DNA from: an uncultured Lachnospiraceae bacterium
GTDB taxonomy: Bacteria; Bacillota; Clostridia; TANB77; CAG-508
Length of the DNA: 64,000 nt
Direction: 5' to 3'
Assembly: GCA_945917765.1 (NCBI GenBank)
Contig: CAMEHU010000005.1
Span: 1-64,000 of the forward strand
Both the position numbers and the translations under genes were made by a program. Each line of letters opens with the position of its first letter. Position 1 is the first letter of the stretch. Below are positions 20,938 to 31,313 of the stretch, one piece after another. The notes below the pieces were generated by a model. The model worked only from the letters and a program-made list of their open reading frames with translations, did not search any database and was not told the DNA's origin.

Positions 20938-21714
20938 CTATTTTCTATATTTACCAAACCCATTTTCCTCAATATCTTTTATAATCTCATCTCCACCAGT
21001 TGTAACAATTTTTCCATCAATCAAAACATGCACATAATCAACTTTCAAATTTTCTAAAATCCTCATATTATGAGTAATAATTAAAACCGCATTCTCATCA
21101 TTCTTAAACATTTCAATACCTTTAGAAACAGTTTTAATAGCATCAACATCTAATCCAGAATCTGTTTCATCTAAAATAGCAAGTTTTGGATTTAATACAA
21201 GCATTTGAAGAATTTCATTTTTCTTTTTCTCCCCACCTGAGAATCCAACATTTAAGCTTCTCTCAATATTTTCAGGATTCATATTCAAATCTTCCATATA
21301 TTTTTTTAATTCATCTTTAAACTGAAAAATTTTAACAGGTTTACCAGTAACCTTATTTTTAGCATATTTTAAGAAATTTGCAACAGACACACCTGGTATT
21401 TCTTCTGGTAATTGGAAAGACATAAACACACCTTTTCTAGCAATTTCATCAGTTTTTAAATTAGTTATATCGTCTCCATCAAATATTATGCTTCCTTCTG
21501 TTTTGCTATAGGCTGGATTATTCAAAATTGCATTTGCTGTTGTAGTTTTCCCAGAACCATTAGGTCCCATAATAACATGGATTTCCCCTTTATTTATTGT
21601 TAAATCTATCCCTTTTAAAATTTGTTTTTCCTCTGCATTTACATTTAAATTCTTTATTTCTAATAACTTCTCGCTCATTTTATTTTTTCCTTTCTTCATC
21701 TTGAAACAAAACAA
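20938..21714 (-). CDS. sufC: SufC ATPase (start probably near 21678)
   Basis: MGPNGSGKTTTANAI, GFSGGEKKKNEILQML, LAILDETDSGLDVDA. Confidence 0.95.
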   Translation of the reverse strand: MFCFKMKKGKNKMSEKLLEIKNLNVNAEEKQILKGIDLTINKGEIHVIMGPNGSGKTTTANAILNNPAYSKTEGSIIFDGDDITNLKTDEIARKGVFMSFQLPEEIPGVSVANFLKYAKNKVTGKPVKIFQFKDELKKYMEDLNMNPENIERSLNVGFSGGEKKKNEILQMLVLNPKLAILDETDSGLDVDAIKTVSKGIEMFKNDENAVLIITHNMRILENLKVDYVHVLIDGKIVTTGGDEIIKDIEENGFGKYRK

Positions 21715-21745
21715 GACCGTCCCCCGAATGTTTCAAAAATTTCAT

Positions 21746-22189
21746 TTATTTCTTTGTTCTTTTTATGCATTGCCTGCATTTCCCTTGGTTAATATCATAA
21801 TTACAATTCAAATTTCGCAAGCCCAGTACTTGATGCACATATTTAGCTAACTGATTTATTGTTTCATCAGACATTGATAATTTCATACTTTCCGCTTCTT
21901 TTTCAGCTTTTTCATATTCTATTCCTAATACATCTTTCAAAAACAAGAAAACAATATCATAGCTTTCAAGAATTTTTTGTGCTAGCTCCTCACCTTTGTC
22001 AGTAATTTCGATAGTTCCATAAGTCTCATAATTAACCAAACCATTTTCCTTCAAATTGTTTATAGCTTTATTAACACTCGCTTTCGAGCAATTCATTTTT
22101 TCTGCTATATCTGTAACTCGTATATTTCCATTTTTCTGTTTTAAAATATACATTGTTTTTATATATTCTTCCATAGATTTCGATATCAT
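21746..22189 (-). CDS. DtxR/MntR-family metal-dependent regulator
   Basis: MISKSMEEYIKTMYILKQKNGNIRVTDIAEKMNCSKASVNKAI; upstream ORF extension lies in an inverted-repeat arm. Confidence 0.8.
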   Translation of the reverse strand: MISKSMEEYIKTMYILKQKNGNIRVTDIAEKMNCSKASVNKAINNLKENGLVNYETYGTIEITDKGEELAQKILESYDIVFLFLKDVLGIEYEKAEKEAESMKLSMSDETINQLAKYVHQVLGLRNLNCNYDINQGKCRQCIKRTKK

Positions 22190-22253
22190 ATACTTATTTT
22201 TCTCCTTTTTGTTAACCTCGGTTAACATTATATTATAAATACACTGTTTTGTC

Positions 22254-22578
22254 AAGGATTTAATAATCGGGACGATTCTAAAAATTAAATTTGCTTCAAA
22301 AATCACCAGAATTGTGTCGAAATATGTCGATGGAGTCAATATAATTTAAATGGAGCACAGACGCGCAGTTTGGCGAGGTTTGGCAAAAGTAATAAAAGGA
22401 ACAAACTAAACAAAAACTTTATTCTTGTTTGTTGTTCCTTTTATTTTTTGACAAATCCAAGCCAGTAAGTCTGCGGAATTTAATTATATTGACTCCATCG
22501 ACATATTTCGACACAATTCTGGTGATTTTTGAAGCAAATTTAATTTTTAGAATCCTTACAATTATTAAATCCAATCCC
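22254..22578. repeat. large fold-back element with ~95-bp inverted arms
   Basis: GGATTTAATAAT..GATTCTAAAAATTAAATTTGCTTCAAAAATCACCAGAATTGTGTCGAAATATGTCGATGGAGTCAATATAATT and its reverse complement at 22484-22578; core contains CGCGCAGTTTGGCG. Confidence 0.9.
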
Positions 22579-25207
22579 CAAATCTTCTAATATACATTCT
22601 CTTCACTCCAGAAGCCACAAAACAATACAAAATAGGAATACCAATTATTACACCCAAATACTTCAAAGGAATTGCAACTAACCCCAAAAATGCACCTATA
22701 AAAGTAAATGGCAATAAAATTGCAATAACACTTAACACAACAGATGAAATATACACATATTTTGACGCATGACTTTGTATTATAGGCACTTTGGCCGTTC
22801 TAATAATGTGCAATCCAACTAAATTCGAAACAACACCATACGAAAACCAAATTGTTTGGAATAACGCTGAATCTGCAGTTCTTAATTTAAATACATTCCA
22901 TAAAATTGCAAAAACCATTAAATCAAATATTGAACTTGTTGGTCCCATATATAGCATAAATCTTTGTATATTTTTAATATTCCATGTTTTTGGTTTTGCT
23001 AGATATTCCTTATCAACATTATCTAATGGAATTGACAATTGTCCACAATCATATAATAAACTTTGAACCAATAATTGAATTGGTGTTATTGGAAAAAACG
23101 GCAAAAATATACTTGCTATAACAACTGATAAAACCTCTCCAAAATTAAAGCTTACAGCTAATTTAATATATTTCATTAAATTACCAAAAGTTTTTCTTCC
23201 TTCTTCAACTCCGTCTGTTAAAACATTTAAATCTTTTTCTAATAAAATAATATCAGCTGTTTCTTTTGCAATATCTACTGCTGTATCAACAGAAATTCCA
23301 ACCTCTGAATTTGTAAGTGATGGGCTATCGTTTATTCCATCCCCCATATATCCAACAACATTTCCACTTTCTTTCAAAAGCCTTATAATTCTTGCCTTTT
23401 GAATTGGTGATAATTTTGCAAAAACATTTGTATTTCGTAAAAGTCTTTGTACTGCCGAATCTTCCATCGTATCTAAACTGTTCCCCAAAACAATTCGTTT
23501 TGTATTTATATTTACTTTTTCGCAAATTGCTCTTGTAACAAACTCATTATCCCCTGTTAAAACAATTACTCTTATTCCCGCATCATTTAACCTTTTTATT
23601 GATTCTTTTGCACTTTCTTTCGGTGGATCTAAAAATCCGATAAATCCTAGAAAAGTCATATTTGACTCATCTTTTACAGAAAAGTCCATTGTTGCAGTAT
23701 CTAAAATTTTACTACATACTCCAATAACTCTCATACCATCTTGATTTAATTTTTTTGAAATATTTTTGATATTGTTTTTCAACTCATTTGTTATCGGAAT
23801 AATATTTCCATTATCCTCAGCATTTTGGCACATGTTTAGTATTTCTTCAATAGCACCTTTTGTAATTATTCGTAATCCATCATTTCCAGAAATTATCACA
23901 GATAAGCATCTTCTTACAAAATCAAAAGGTATTTCATTTATTTTTGTATATTCGTTTTTCAAATTTAAAATATTTTCCTTTTCAGCTCTTCTTAAAATTG
24001 CCTCATCAATACTTCCCTTTAGACCTGTTTGAAAAACTGCATTTAAATACACATAATTTAAAACCTTTATATTTTCTTTTCCATATACATCCAAATATTT
24101 TTCTAATACAATATTATCTTCAGTTAATGTTCCTGTTTTATCTGTACACAAAATATTCATTGCACCAAAACTTTGAATACTATCTAATCTTTTAACAATT
24201 GTTTTTTTCTTTGACATTCTTATTGCACCTTTTCCTAAACTCGAAGACAATATTACTGGTAATAATAAAGGCGTAATTCCAATAGCTATTGCTACTGAAA
24301 ATGTAAATGCTATCAAAACACTATGTTTATTTGCATTTAATAAGAAAGTAATTGGAATCATTACTAACATAAATTTTATAAGTAATTTACTTAGGTTTTC
24401 TGTTCCTTTTTGAAAGTTTGTTTTAGGCTTTCCTTGATTAATCACAGTTGAAATCTTTCCAAAATAAGTGTTGTTTGCAGTTTTGAAAATAACTCCTTTT
24501 CCTGCTCCACTTGTTACATTTGTTCCCATAAAACAAATATCATCTAAATCTGAAATTCCTTCTATTTCATCAATTGATTGTAACTGACTATCTGTAAATT
24601 TTTCTATTGCTTCAGATTCACCTGTTAAAGATGATTGACTAACATGTAAATTATTTGATTCGATTATTCTTAAATCCCCTGGAATTAAATCCCCTGCTGA
24701 TAAAAGTACAACATCACCAATTGTCAATTCTGAAATTGGTAATTTTATTTTTTTACCATCACGTATTACAGTCGCTGTTGTTGCAATTAACTTTTTCAAA
24801 TTTGCAGCATCTTTATTTGACTTATATACTATTGCAAACTCTAGTATTGTACTAAGTAAAATCAAGGTAACAATTACTATAATATTTGCATAGCTTGGTG
24901 GTGTTGTTAAATATACATCTGTGTATATTAAAACCAATATTATCCCTATTAAAATCAAATTAAATGGTGTTATTAAACTTTCAAAAAAGAATTTATACCA
25001 TTTTTTAGGTTTACTGCTATTTAGTTCATTTTTTCCATATTTTATTATATTTTCTTCAGCTTTTTTTGAACTCAAACCTCTATTAACATCTATCTTATAA
25101 TTTGAAATAAACTCATTAACTGATGATATACATTCACTTCCATATAACTTTTTTATATCTATTTTATCACTCTTATTATCTGTTGTGATTTTCACACTAT
25201 TATTCAT
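22565..25207 (-). CDS. P-type cation ATPase, MgtA-like
   Basis: DKTGTLTEDN, TGDNEFVTRAICEKV, GDGINDSPSL. Confidence 0.88.
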   Translation of the reverse strand: MNNSVKITTDNKSDKIDIKKLYGSECISSVNEFISNYKIDVNRGLSSKKAEENIIKYGKNELNSSKPKKWYKFFFESLITPFNLILIGIILVLIYTDVYLTTPPSYANIIVIVTLILLSTILEFAIVYKSNKDAANLKKLIATTATVIRDGKKIKLPISELTIGDVVLLSAGDLIPGDLRIIESNNLHVSQSSLTGESEAIEKFTDSQLQSIDEIEGISDLDDICFMGTNVTSGAGKGVIFKTANNTYFGKISTVINQGKPKTNFQKGTENLSKLLIKFMLVMIPITFLLNANKHSVLIAFTFSVAIAIGITPLLLPVILSSSLGKGAIRMSKKKTIVKRLDSIQSFGAMNILCTDKTGTLTEDNIVLEKYLDVYGKENIKVLNYVYLNAVFQTGLKGSIDEAILRRAEKENILNLKNEYTKINEIPFDFVRRCLSVIISGNDGLRIITKGAIEEILNMCQNAEDNGNIIPITNELKNNIKNISKKLNQDGMRVIGVCSKILDTATMDFSVKDESNMTFLGFIGFLDPPKESAKESIKRLNDAGIRVIVLTGDNEFVTRAICEKVNINTKRIVLGNSLDTMEDSAVQRLLRNTNVFAKLSPIQKARIIRLLKESGNVVGYMGDGINDSPSLTNSEVGISVDTAVDIAKETADIILLEKDLNVLTDGVEEGRKTFGNLMKYIKLAVSFNFGEVLSVVIASIFLPFFPITPIQLLVQSLLYDCGQLSIPLDNVDKEYLAKPKTWNIKNIQRFMLYMGPTSSIFDLMVFAILWNVFKLRTADSALFQTIWFSYGVVSNLVGLHIIRTAKVPIIQSHASKYVYISSVVLSVIAILLPFTFIGAFLGLVAIPLKYLGVIIGIPILYCFVASGVKRMYIRRFGDWI

Positions 25208-25398
25208 TCGTTACACCTTCTCTATAATTATCTAATGATATATTTTCCAATTTGCTTTTTTCTAAACAGTTTTTATATAAAAATTAGTAAATTTATTTTA
25301 TTATAAATTTACTAATGCTTTTCATTTATTTTTATATAGTTCTATTGATATTTTTTACTTAAACACAATTTATCGTTTTTATAAAAATGTCTTAAATT

Positions 25399-26130
25399 TT
25401 ATATATCATTATTTTCATAATACTCATTTAAATCTATTTCATCCGCCTTCTCTTGAGTTAGATATCCATACTTCACCATCGACCTAATTACTTTAGCCTG
25501 TCTTTGTTTAGATAATTCTGGATTTACATTTGGTGAATACACACTTGGTGCATTTGGAATACCTGCAAGTAAAGTACATTCATATAAATTCATTTCAGAC
25601 GGTAATTTACCAAAATAGCCTTCTGCTGCATCTTTTATGCAATAATATCCATCTCCAAAATATATATTATTTGCATATAATTCAAGAATTTCATCTTTTG
25701 AATACTTTTTCTCAAGCTGAACTCCTATAATAATTTCAGAAATTTTTCTATCTAGTGAATCATTTTTGGTATCATCTTCCATATAATATAAGTTCTTAAC
25801 AACCTGTTGAGTTATAGTACTGCCACCCTCAACCAGCTCTTTATTTTTAACATCTGATGATATTGCCCTACCTATTGCTATTACATCAATTGCACCATGT
25901 TCTTTAAACCTATGGTCTTCAACAGCTATAACAGCATTTATATAATCTTTTGGAATTTCTGATATTGGTATAAATGATTCTGACTGCCTAATTTGTTTTA
26001 CTTTATCTTCTAGATTGGCTGTTTTTACAGTATTTTTATAAAAAATATAACCACTCGCGCTAATATATATTCCTATTGTAAGAATTATGGCTAAAATACT
26101 TATTAAAATTATTTTTACAATTTTTTTCAT
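25399..26130 (-). CDS. monofunctional peptidoglycan transglycosylase (GT51)
   Basis: AVIAVEDHRFKEHGAID, GGSTITQQVVKNLY. Confidence 0.9.
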   Translation of the reverse strand: MKKIVKIILISILAIILTIGIYISASGYIFYKNTVKTANLEDKVKQIRQSESFIPISEIPKDYINAVIAVEDHRFKEHGAIDVIAIGRAISSDVKNKELVEGGSTITQQVVKNLYYMEDDTKNDSLDRKISEIIIGVQLEKKYSKDEILELYANNIYFGDGYYCIKDAAEGYFGKLPSEMNLYECTLLAGIPNAPSVYSPNVNPELSKQRQAKVIRSMVKYGYLTQEKADEIDLNEYYENNDI

Positions 26131-26244
26131 ATTTATTACCTCTTTTCTTATAACACAAATTCAACTTTTTAATTTTCAAATTATTATTTTAAAACCATAC
26201 ATTGTAATTTGATTATTAATTCAATACTTATTTAATTCATATTT

Positions 26245-26997
26245 CTATAAATTAACATCTAACCTTATCGGACAATGGTCACTTCCTAAAACCTCATCAT
26301 AAATCATAGCATTTGATACATTATCAATCAACTCTTTTGACACAACGAAATAATCAATTCTCCAGCCTATATTTTTACTTCTTGCTTGTCCCATATAGCT
26401 CCACCATGAATACTGCTCTTTTTCTGGATTGAAATATCTAAAAGTATCTATAAAACCTGCATCTAGCAATTCCGTAAATTTGCCCCTTTCTTCATCAGTA
26501 AATCCTGCATTTCCTCTATTTGCCTTAGCATTTTTCAAATCTATTTCTTCATGTGCCACATTTAAGTCACCACATACTATTACAGGTTTATTCTTCTCTA
26601 ACTTTTTTAAATATTTTCTAAAATCATCTTCCCATTGCATTCTATAATCTAATCTTGTTAACTCTCTTTTAACATTAGGCACATATACAGTAATAACATA
26701 GTATTTTTCAAACTCCATTGTTATAATTCTTCCTTCATGGTCATGTTCTTCAATTCCCATTCCAAAAGTCACATTTAATGGTTTTACTTTTGTATATACT
26801 AATGTACCTGAATATCCTTTCTTTTCGGCCGGATTTAAATATTGATAATATCCTTCTGGATTATATTCAAATTGTTCTGGTAACACTTTTGATTCCTGCA
26901 TACAAAAAATATCTGCATCTATTTCTTTAAAAAAATCGTCAAATCCTTTTTTTAAACATGCTCTAAATCCTGCTACATTCCATGATATAATTTTCAT
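26245..26997 (-). CDS. xth: exodeoxyribonuclease III family
   Basis: MKIISWNVAGFRACLKKGF, CMQESK, GSDHCPIRLDV. Confidence 0.93.
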   Translation of the reverse strand: MKIISWNVAGFRACLKKGFDDFFKEIDADIFCMQESKVLPEQFEYNPEGYYQYLNPAEKKGYSGTLVYTKVKPLNVTFGMGIEEHDHEGRIITMEFEKYYVITVYVPNVKRELTRLDYRMQWEDDFRKYLKKLEKNKPVIVCGDLNVAHEEIDLKNAKANRGNAGFTDEERGKFTELLDAGFIDTFRYFNPEKEQYSWWSYMGQARSKNIGWRIDYFVVSKELIDNVSNAMIYDEVLGSDHCPIRLDVNL

Positions 26998-27000
26998 AGT

Positions 27001-27480
27001 TTAATTCTCCTTTTCCAATAAACTTGTTGCAATTGCATCTATAATAAAATCCTTTTGTTCTTTTCTTTCCACGTCAGGTACATTTATTTCATTAATAATA
27101 ATATCGTTGTTTTCATCTATTATTGAATACCATGCAATATTAAGCTTTTCCACTTGATTTGCTGGATCCTTCCTTCCTAATAGCCCAGTAACTCCTATGC
27201 CAATATCAGAGCCAGTTTGTTCTTTTACAGTTTTAGCCATTGCTATTGCTACTTCAGGACTATATACTGTATATTGCTCTATTAAAACTGAAGGCACACC
27301 CTGTTTAATTTTTGCCTCATTACAATATGTTATAAAACTTTCTTTTATGATTTCTGAAGCTCCCGGAATATTTGTAATTTCGTTTGCTATTCCTCCACCT
27401 GTACAGCTTTCCATTGTTGATATTGTAAGTTCTTGTTCTATAAGATTATTTACTATTGTGTTCCATTTATTATTTGACAT
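27001..27480 (-). CDS. pncC: CinA C-terminal domain / nicotinamide-nucleotide amidohydrolase
   Basis: TISTMESCTGGGIANEIT, GSDIGIGVTGLLGR. Confidence 0.85.
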   Translation of the reverse strand: MSNNKWNTIVNNLIEQELTISTMESCTGGGIANEITNIPGASEIIKESFITYCNEAKIKQGVPSVLIEQYTVYSPEVAIAMAKTVKEQTGSDIGIGVTGLLGRKDPANQVEKLNIAWYSIIDENNDIIINEINVPDVERKEQKDFIIDAIATSLLEKEN

Positions 27481-27708
27481 TTTATCACTTCCTTTGGAGG
27501 TATTATATCATATATAAATTGTAACTGTACATTATATTTTTATATTTTTAATATTACTATGAATTAAACTTAATATTTATAAAAATACTCTATACTTATA
27601 ATATATTACATTGCCTCCTTCAAATTGTATTAAAAAACATTATTCAAATTTAAAAAGCCACTAGTGAAGCTCTTTGAAAGTAACTTTGCATCAACTATTG
27701 ACGCTATT

Positions 27709-27740
27709 ATACAAAAAAAGACTAGTTTATACTAGTCTTT
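27709..27740 (-). terminator. intrinsic terminator downstream of tRNAs
   Basis: AAAGACTAGTTTATACTAGTCTTT flanked by A/T tract. Confidence 0.6.
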
Positions 27741-27743
27741 CTA

Positions 27744-28051
27744 TGGTGGGCAGGGATGGATTCGAACCATCGTACTCATATGAGAACAGATTTCTTACTA
27801 CTATAGTTTTCACTACCATTTAAATGTTTGTAGTCTGGACTTTCTCTTTATCTATTTCTAGATACCAGGTATAAAGTCTCTACACTCGAAAATTACTTTT
27901 CTAGCTCGGGATTGTCATCAGCATTGCCTGTTAAGAGTTCCCCGAATTAGCCCGGTTTTCATCATACAATTGCTTGTATGAGCTGCAATTTTAGGTTTTT
28001 GATTAACCAAAGACCACAGTCTGCCGCCTTTAGCCACTCGGCCACCTACCC
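27744..28051 (-). tRNA. tRNA-Tyr(GTA) interrupted by a group I intron; exons complement(28016..28051) and complement(27744..27793)
   Basis: Acceptor GGGTAGG/CCTGCCC-ACCA; spliced anticodon arm GCAGA-CTGTAAA-TCTGT; long variable arm; TTCGAAT T-loop. Confidence 0.9.
27794..28015 (-). other. group I intron (222 nt) in tRNA-Tyr anticodon loop
   Basis: Core CGGGGAACTCT...GACAATCCCGAGCTAG, R-like GTAGAGACTT and S-like AGAAAGTCCAGACTA; 5' exon ends in U, intron ends in G; no ORF. Confidence 0.85.
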
Positions 28052-28065
28052 AAATATTAAATTAA

Positions 28066-28142
28066 TGGTGCGCCCTCTAGGATTCGAACCTAGGACCCAC
28101 CGGTTATGAGCCGGTTGCTCTGACCAACTGAGCTAAGGGCGC
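28066..28142 (-). tRNA. tRNA with CAT anticodon (elongator Met most likely; Ile2 not excluded)
   Basis: GCGCCCTTAGCTCAGTTGGTCAGAGCAACCGGCTCATAACCGGTGGGTCCTAGGTTCGAATCCTAGAGGGCGCACCA. Confidence 0.93.
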
Positions 28143-28301
28143 GTGTTGTTGCCAACAATTGTAAGTATATACTAATCTGATTATATTGTCAATACATTTT
28201 TCAATTTTTTTTGATTTTTTTTACAATTTTATATTTATCTTTTTAGTAATCTAAACTATAAACTTTTATAGCAAAACATTTCTATAATCCATTATCAAAA
28301 G

Positions 28302-28347
28302 TCAAAGCGACGAAGCAATTTATGCCAAATTGCCCCGTCCCCTTTGG
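28302..28347. repeat. palindromic repeat family B, degenerate copy
   Basis: gcgacgaagcaatttatgccaaattgccccgtccccttt. Confidence 0.7.
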
Positions 28348-29328
28348 TTAATGTTGATGTTGTTCTTCCATTTTTCCTTCAGGAAGTGCTGGTAACTCAA
28401 GAACAACCTTTATTTTCATAAGATATCTTATTGTTCTTATAAATTTAAGATTTTTAATTCTTTGCCATAAAGATGGTTTAACATCAATTCTTGTATCTTC
28501 GTAATATTGAGCATCTTCATTATCATCATTTTCTGCATATTGAACATTTTCGTTTATTTCTTCTAAACTATTCTCTCCATCAATTTGTTCAACTTTTTCT
28601 TGTGGTACAGGTATTTCTTTTAATGCATCTGCAATTTCTATTCCAATATAACTTAAAGCTTTTGATCTATCTTCAATTCTTTCCATATCAATTTCTATAT
28701 GCAAATTTGATTCTAGATTTGCGATTTTTGTATTTACTGTTTTTAATGCTTCTAGGTAATTTGGTGTTTTATTGCTTTTAGCTCTACCCATTTGTCCTAA
28801 TGTATCTATAATTTCCTCAGAGTAATCTTCAGCAGATAACTCTTGAATTTTCTTTTTCCATTCTGGTTCTTTATTATCTACAATTTGTAATGTTTCCTTT
28901 AATTCAGCAGCTAATGATATATTTTTTTCTCTTTGTCTTATTAAATCTTCAATAGATTTTGTATTTTCTTCAAATTGTGTTGTTGCATATTCTACTAATT
29001 CATATGCTGCATCATATACATCTTTAGGGAAATTATTTTTTTCTGGATATTCAATTAAATATGTTTTTATTGATTCAATTAAATCCTTGAAATAGCTATC
29101 TTCTTCAAGTTGAACAATTTGTTTTTTGCTATTTGGATTAATCATTTTTTGTACTTTCTCAATATTGTTCAATATTTTTTCTTCAGTTATTACCATTTTT
29201 ACGTTTACCATGTCAGATTTAGACATTGTAAATTTCCCTCCTTTGTCATAAGTATATTTCTTAACAATATTATTATACATCATTTTACCGATTTCTACAA
29301 TAACATTTATTTTTCTTTTTTGTGTCAA
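28348..29328 (-). CDS. hypothetical coiled-coil protein (start probably near 29226)
   Basis: Long ORF with acidic/lysine-rich composition. Confidence 0.6.
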   Translation of the reverse strand: MTQKRKINVIVEIGKMMYNNIVKKYTYDKGGKFTMSKSDMVNVKMVITEEKILNNIEKVQKMINPNSKKQIVQLEEDSYFKDLIESIKTYLIEYPEKNNFPKDVYDAAYELVEYATTQFEENTKSIEDLIRQREKNISLAAELKETLQIVDNKEPEWKKKIQELSAEDYSEEIIDTLGQMGRAKSNKTPNYLEALKTVNTKIANLESNLHIEIDMERIEDRSKALSYIGIEIADALKEIPVPQEKVEQIDGENSLEEINENVQYAENDDNEDAQYYEDTRIDVKPSLWQRIKNLKFIRTIRYLMKIKVVLELPALPEGKMEEQHQH

Positions 29329-29357
29329 TTATATTACAAATATGTTACAAAAGCCTA

Positions 29358-31223
29358 TTAATTATCTTTTTTTATCTCAACATATCTTTTAATTTTCATT
29401 GTTGTCGTTTTTTCAAATTCATCTTTTTTGATTTCTAATCTTTTTATAGCTTTATAAGATGTTAACTTTCTATTAACTTCTTTTATTTTTTCCCATATAA
29501 TATCATGAATTTGTTCATCTGTTAATCCTTTACCATGATTTTTTTCAATTTCGTCATAATTAGGAATAACTTTTGCTGTAATAATTAATTCTTTATCATT
29601 TTTCTTTTCAGTGTCTTGTTTTCCATAAACCATAGATTCTTTTATTTCAGGTATATCACCTAACATTAATTCTATTTCTTCTGGATAAATATTTTTGCCA
29701 TTTTGTGTTACAATAACATTTTTGCATCTTCCTGTTATAAATAGATATCCGTCATCATCTAAATATCCAATATCTCCTGAATGGAAATATCCATCTATTA
29801 TTGCCTCTTTTGTAGCTTCTTCATCTTCATAATATCCAAGCATTAATGTTTCACTTTTTATTAATATTTCGCCTTCTCCATTTTCATTTGGATTATCTAT
29901 TTTTATATCTGCACAAATAACAGGTTTTCCAGCTGAACCAACTTTTGTTTTGTATTCTGGTGTTAATGCAGATATAGGTGCTGTTTCAGTTAAGCCATAT
30001 CCTTGTAAAAATGTTATTCCTATATCTTCAACCCATTTTCCAATTTTTTTATCTATAGGCGCTGCTGCAGAAACAATTATTCTTAGATTTCCACCTAAGT
30101 TTTCATATATTTCATTAAATACTTTTCTTTTTATGTCTATGTTAACACTTTTTAATGCATTTGTAATATGAATCATTGAATTTACAATACCATCTTTTTT
30201 ACTTTTCTTAATATTGGCATTTATTTTTTTATATAAATTCTCAACAAGTAATGGAACTGTTAAAATGGCAGTAGGCTTTGTTTCTTGCAAATCTGATACT
30301 ATATATCTTAAACCTTGACATATACTTACAGAACATCCATTTGAAAATGGTAATAGATATCCTATTGTTGATTCATAAGTATGATGTAATGGTAAAATTG
30401 ATAATAATCTATCATTTTCATATAGTTTTACATATGCAGAAACTGCATTAATGTTTTCAGCTAAATTTCTATTACATAACATTACGCCTTTAGAATTTGA
30501 TGTTGTTCCAGATGTGAATAACAATACTCTAAATTCATTAGGATCAACTTCAATATCCATATATGTATTATTTCCGTTATTTATCAATATATTTCCTTGT
30601 TTAATCAAATAATCTAATCCAACTTTTTTTCCTTTTAATTCATCATCTGAATTCATTTGTATAAAGTATTTTACATCTGTTGAATTAGAAGCAATTATTT
30701 TTTCAATAACTTCTTTTTTCTTTGTTGAATATATAACAGCTGTTGCTTTTGCTCTATTTATTACATTAACTATTTCATTTTCGGGAAGTTCTTTATCAAC
30801 AGGAACCGCGATTCCACTTCCACATAATAATGACATATATGATACATACCAATGATATGTATTTTCTCCAATAATAATAATTCTTGTGTCTTTTATTTTT
30901 AAATAATCATTTAATGCAGTTCCTAAAGAAATAACATCACTTCTAAACTCTTTGTATTTTATTTCTTTAAATGGCTCCTTGCTATTATTTTTTTCTAAAA
31001 TAAAAGTATTTTCAGCATATTTTGTTGTTGAATTTCTAAAAATCTCTTTTATAGTTTTATAATTTGTTATTTCATATGTTTTTGAATTTTTCTTTATTTT
31101 TCCATCTTGTTGATTTTTTAATGATTCATAATCAACATTCATTTCTTCGATGTTTGATAGTCCATCCATTTTAAATTTTGGAAATTTGAAATCTGGAATT
31201 TTAAAATCTCTTAATATTCTCAT
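29358..31223 (-). CDS. AMP-binding long-chain acyl-CoA synthetase-like
   Basis: LLFTSGTTSNSKGVMLCNRN, GYGLTETAPISAL, YFHSGDIGYLDDDGYLFITGR. Confidence 0.9.
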   Translation of the reverse strand: MRILRDFKIPDFKFPKFKMDGLSNIEEMNVDYESLKNQQDGKIKKNSKTYEITNYKTIKEIFRNSTTKYAENTFILEKNNSKEPFKEIKYKEFRSDVISLGTALNDYLKIKDTRIIIIGENTYHWYVSYMSLLCGSGIAVPVDKELPENEIVNVINRAKATAVIYSTKKKEVIEKIIASNSTDVKYFIQMNSDDELKGKKVGLDYLIKQGNILINNGNNTYMDIEVDPNEFRVLLFTSGTTSNSKGVMLCNRNLAENINAVSAYVKLYENDRLLSILPLHHTYESTIGYLLPFSNGCSVSICQGLRYIVSDLQETKPTAILTVPLLVENLYKKINANIKKSKKDGIVNSMIHITNALKSVNIDIKRKVFNEIYENLGGNLRIIVSAAAPIDKKIGKWVEDIGITFLQGYGLTETAPISALTPEYKTKVGSAGKPVICADIKIDNPNENGEGEILIKSETLMLGYYEDEEATKEAIIDGYFHSGDIGYLDDDGYLFITGRCKNVIVTQNGKNIYPEEIELMLGDIPEIKESMVYGKQDTEKKNDKELIITAKVIPNYDEIEKNHGKGLTDEQIHDIIWEKIKEVNRKLTSYKAIKRLEIKKDEFEKTTTMKIKRYVEIKKDN

Positions 31224-31313
31224 TTATATTCCTCCGTTTTCTATATTTCACTCATAATTATATAATTTAAAAATATTTTGTGCAACTTTTTATTATATTT
31301 GTGACTTAAATCA

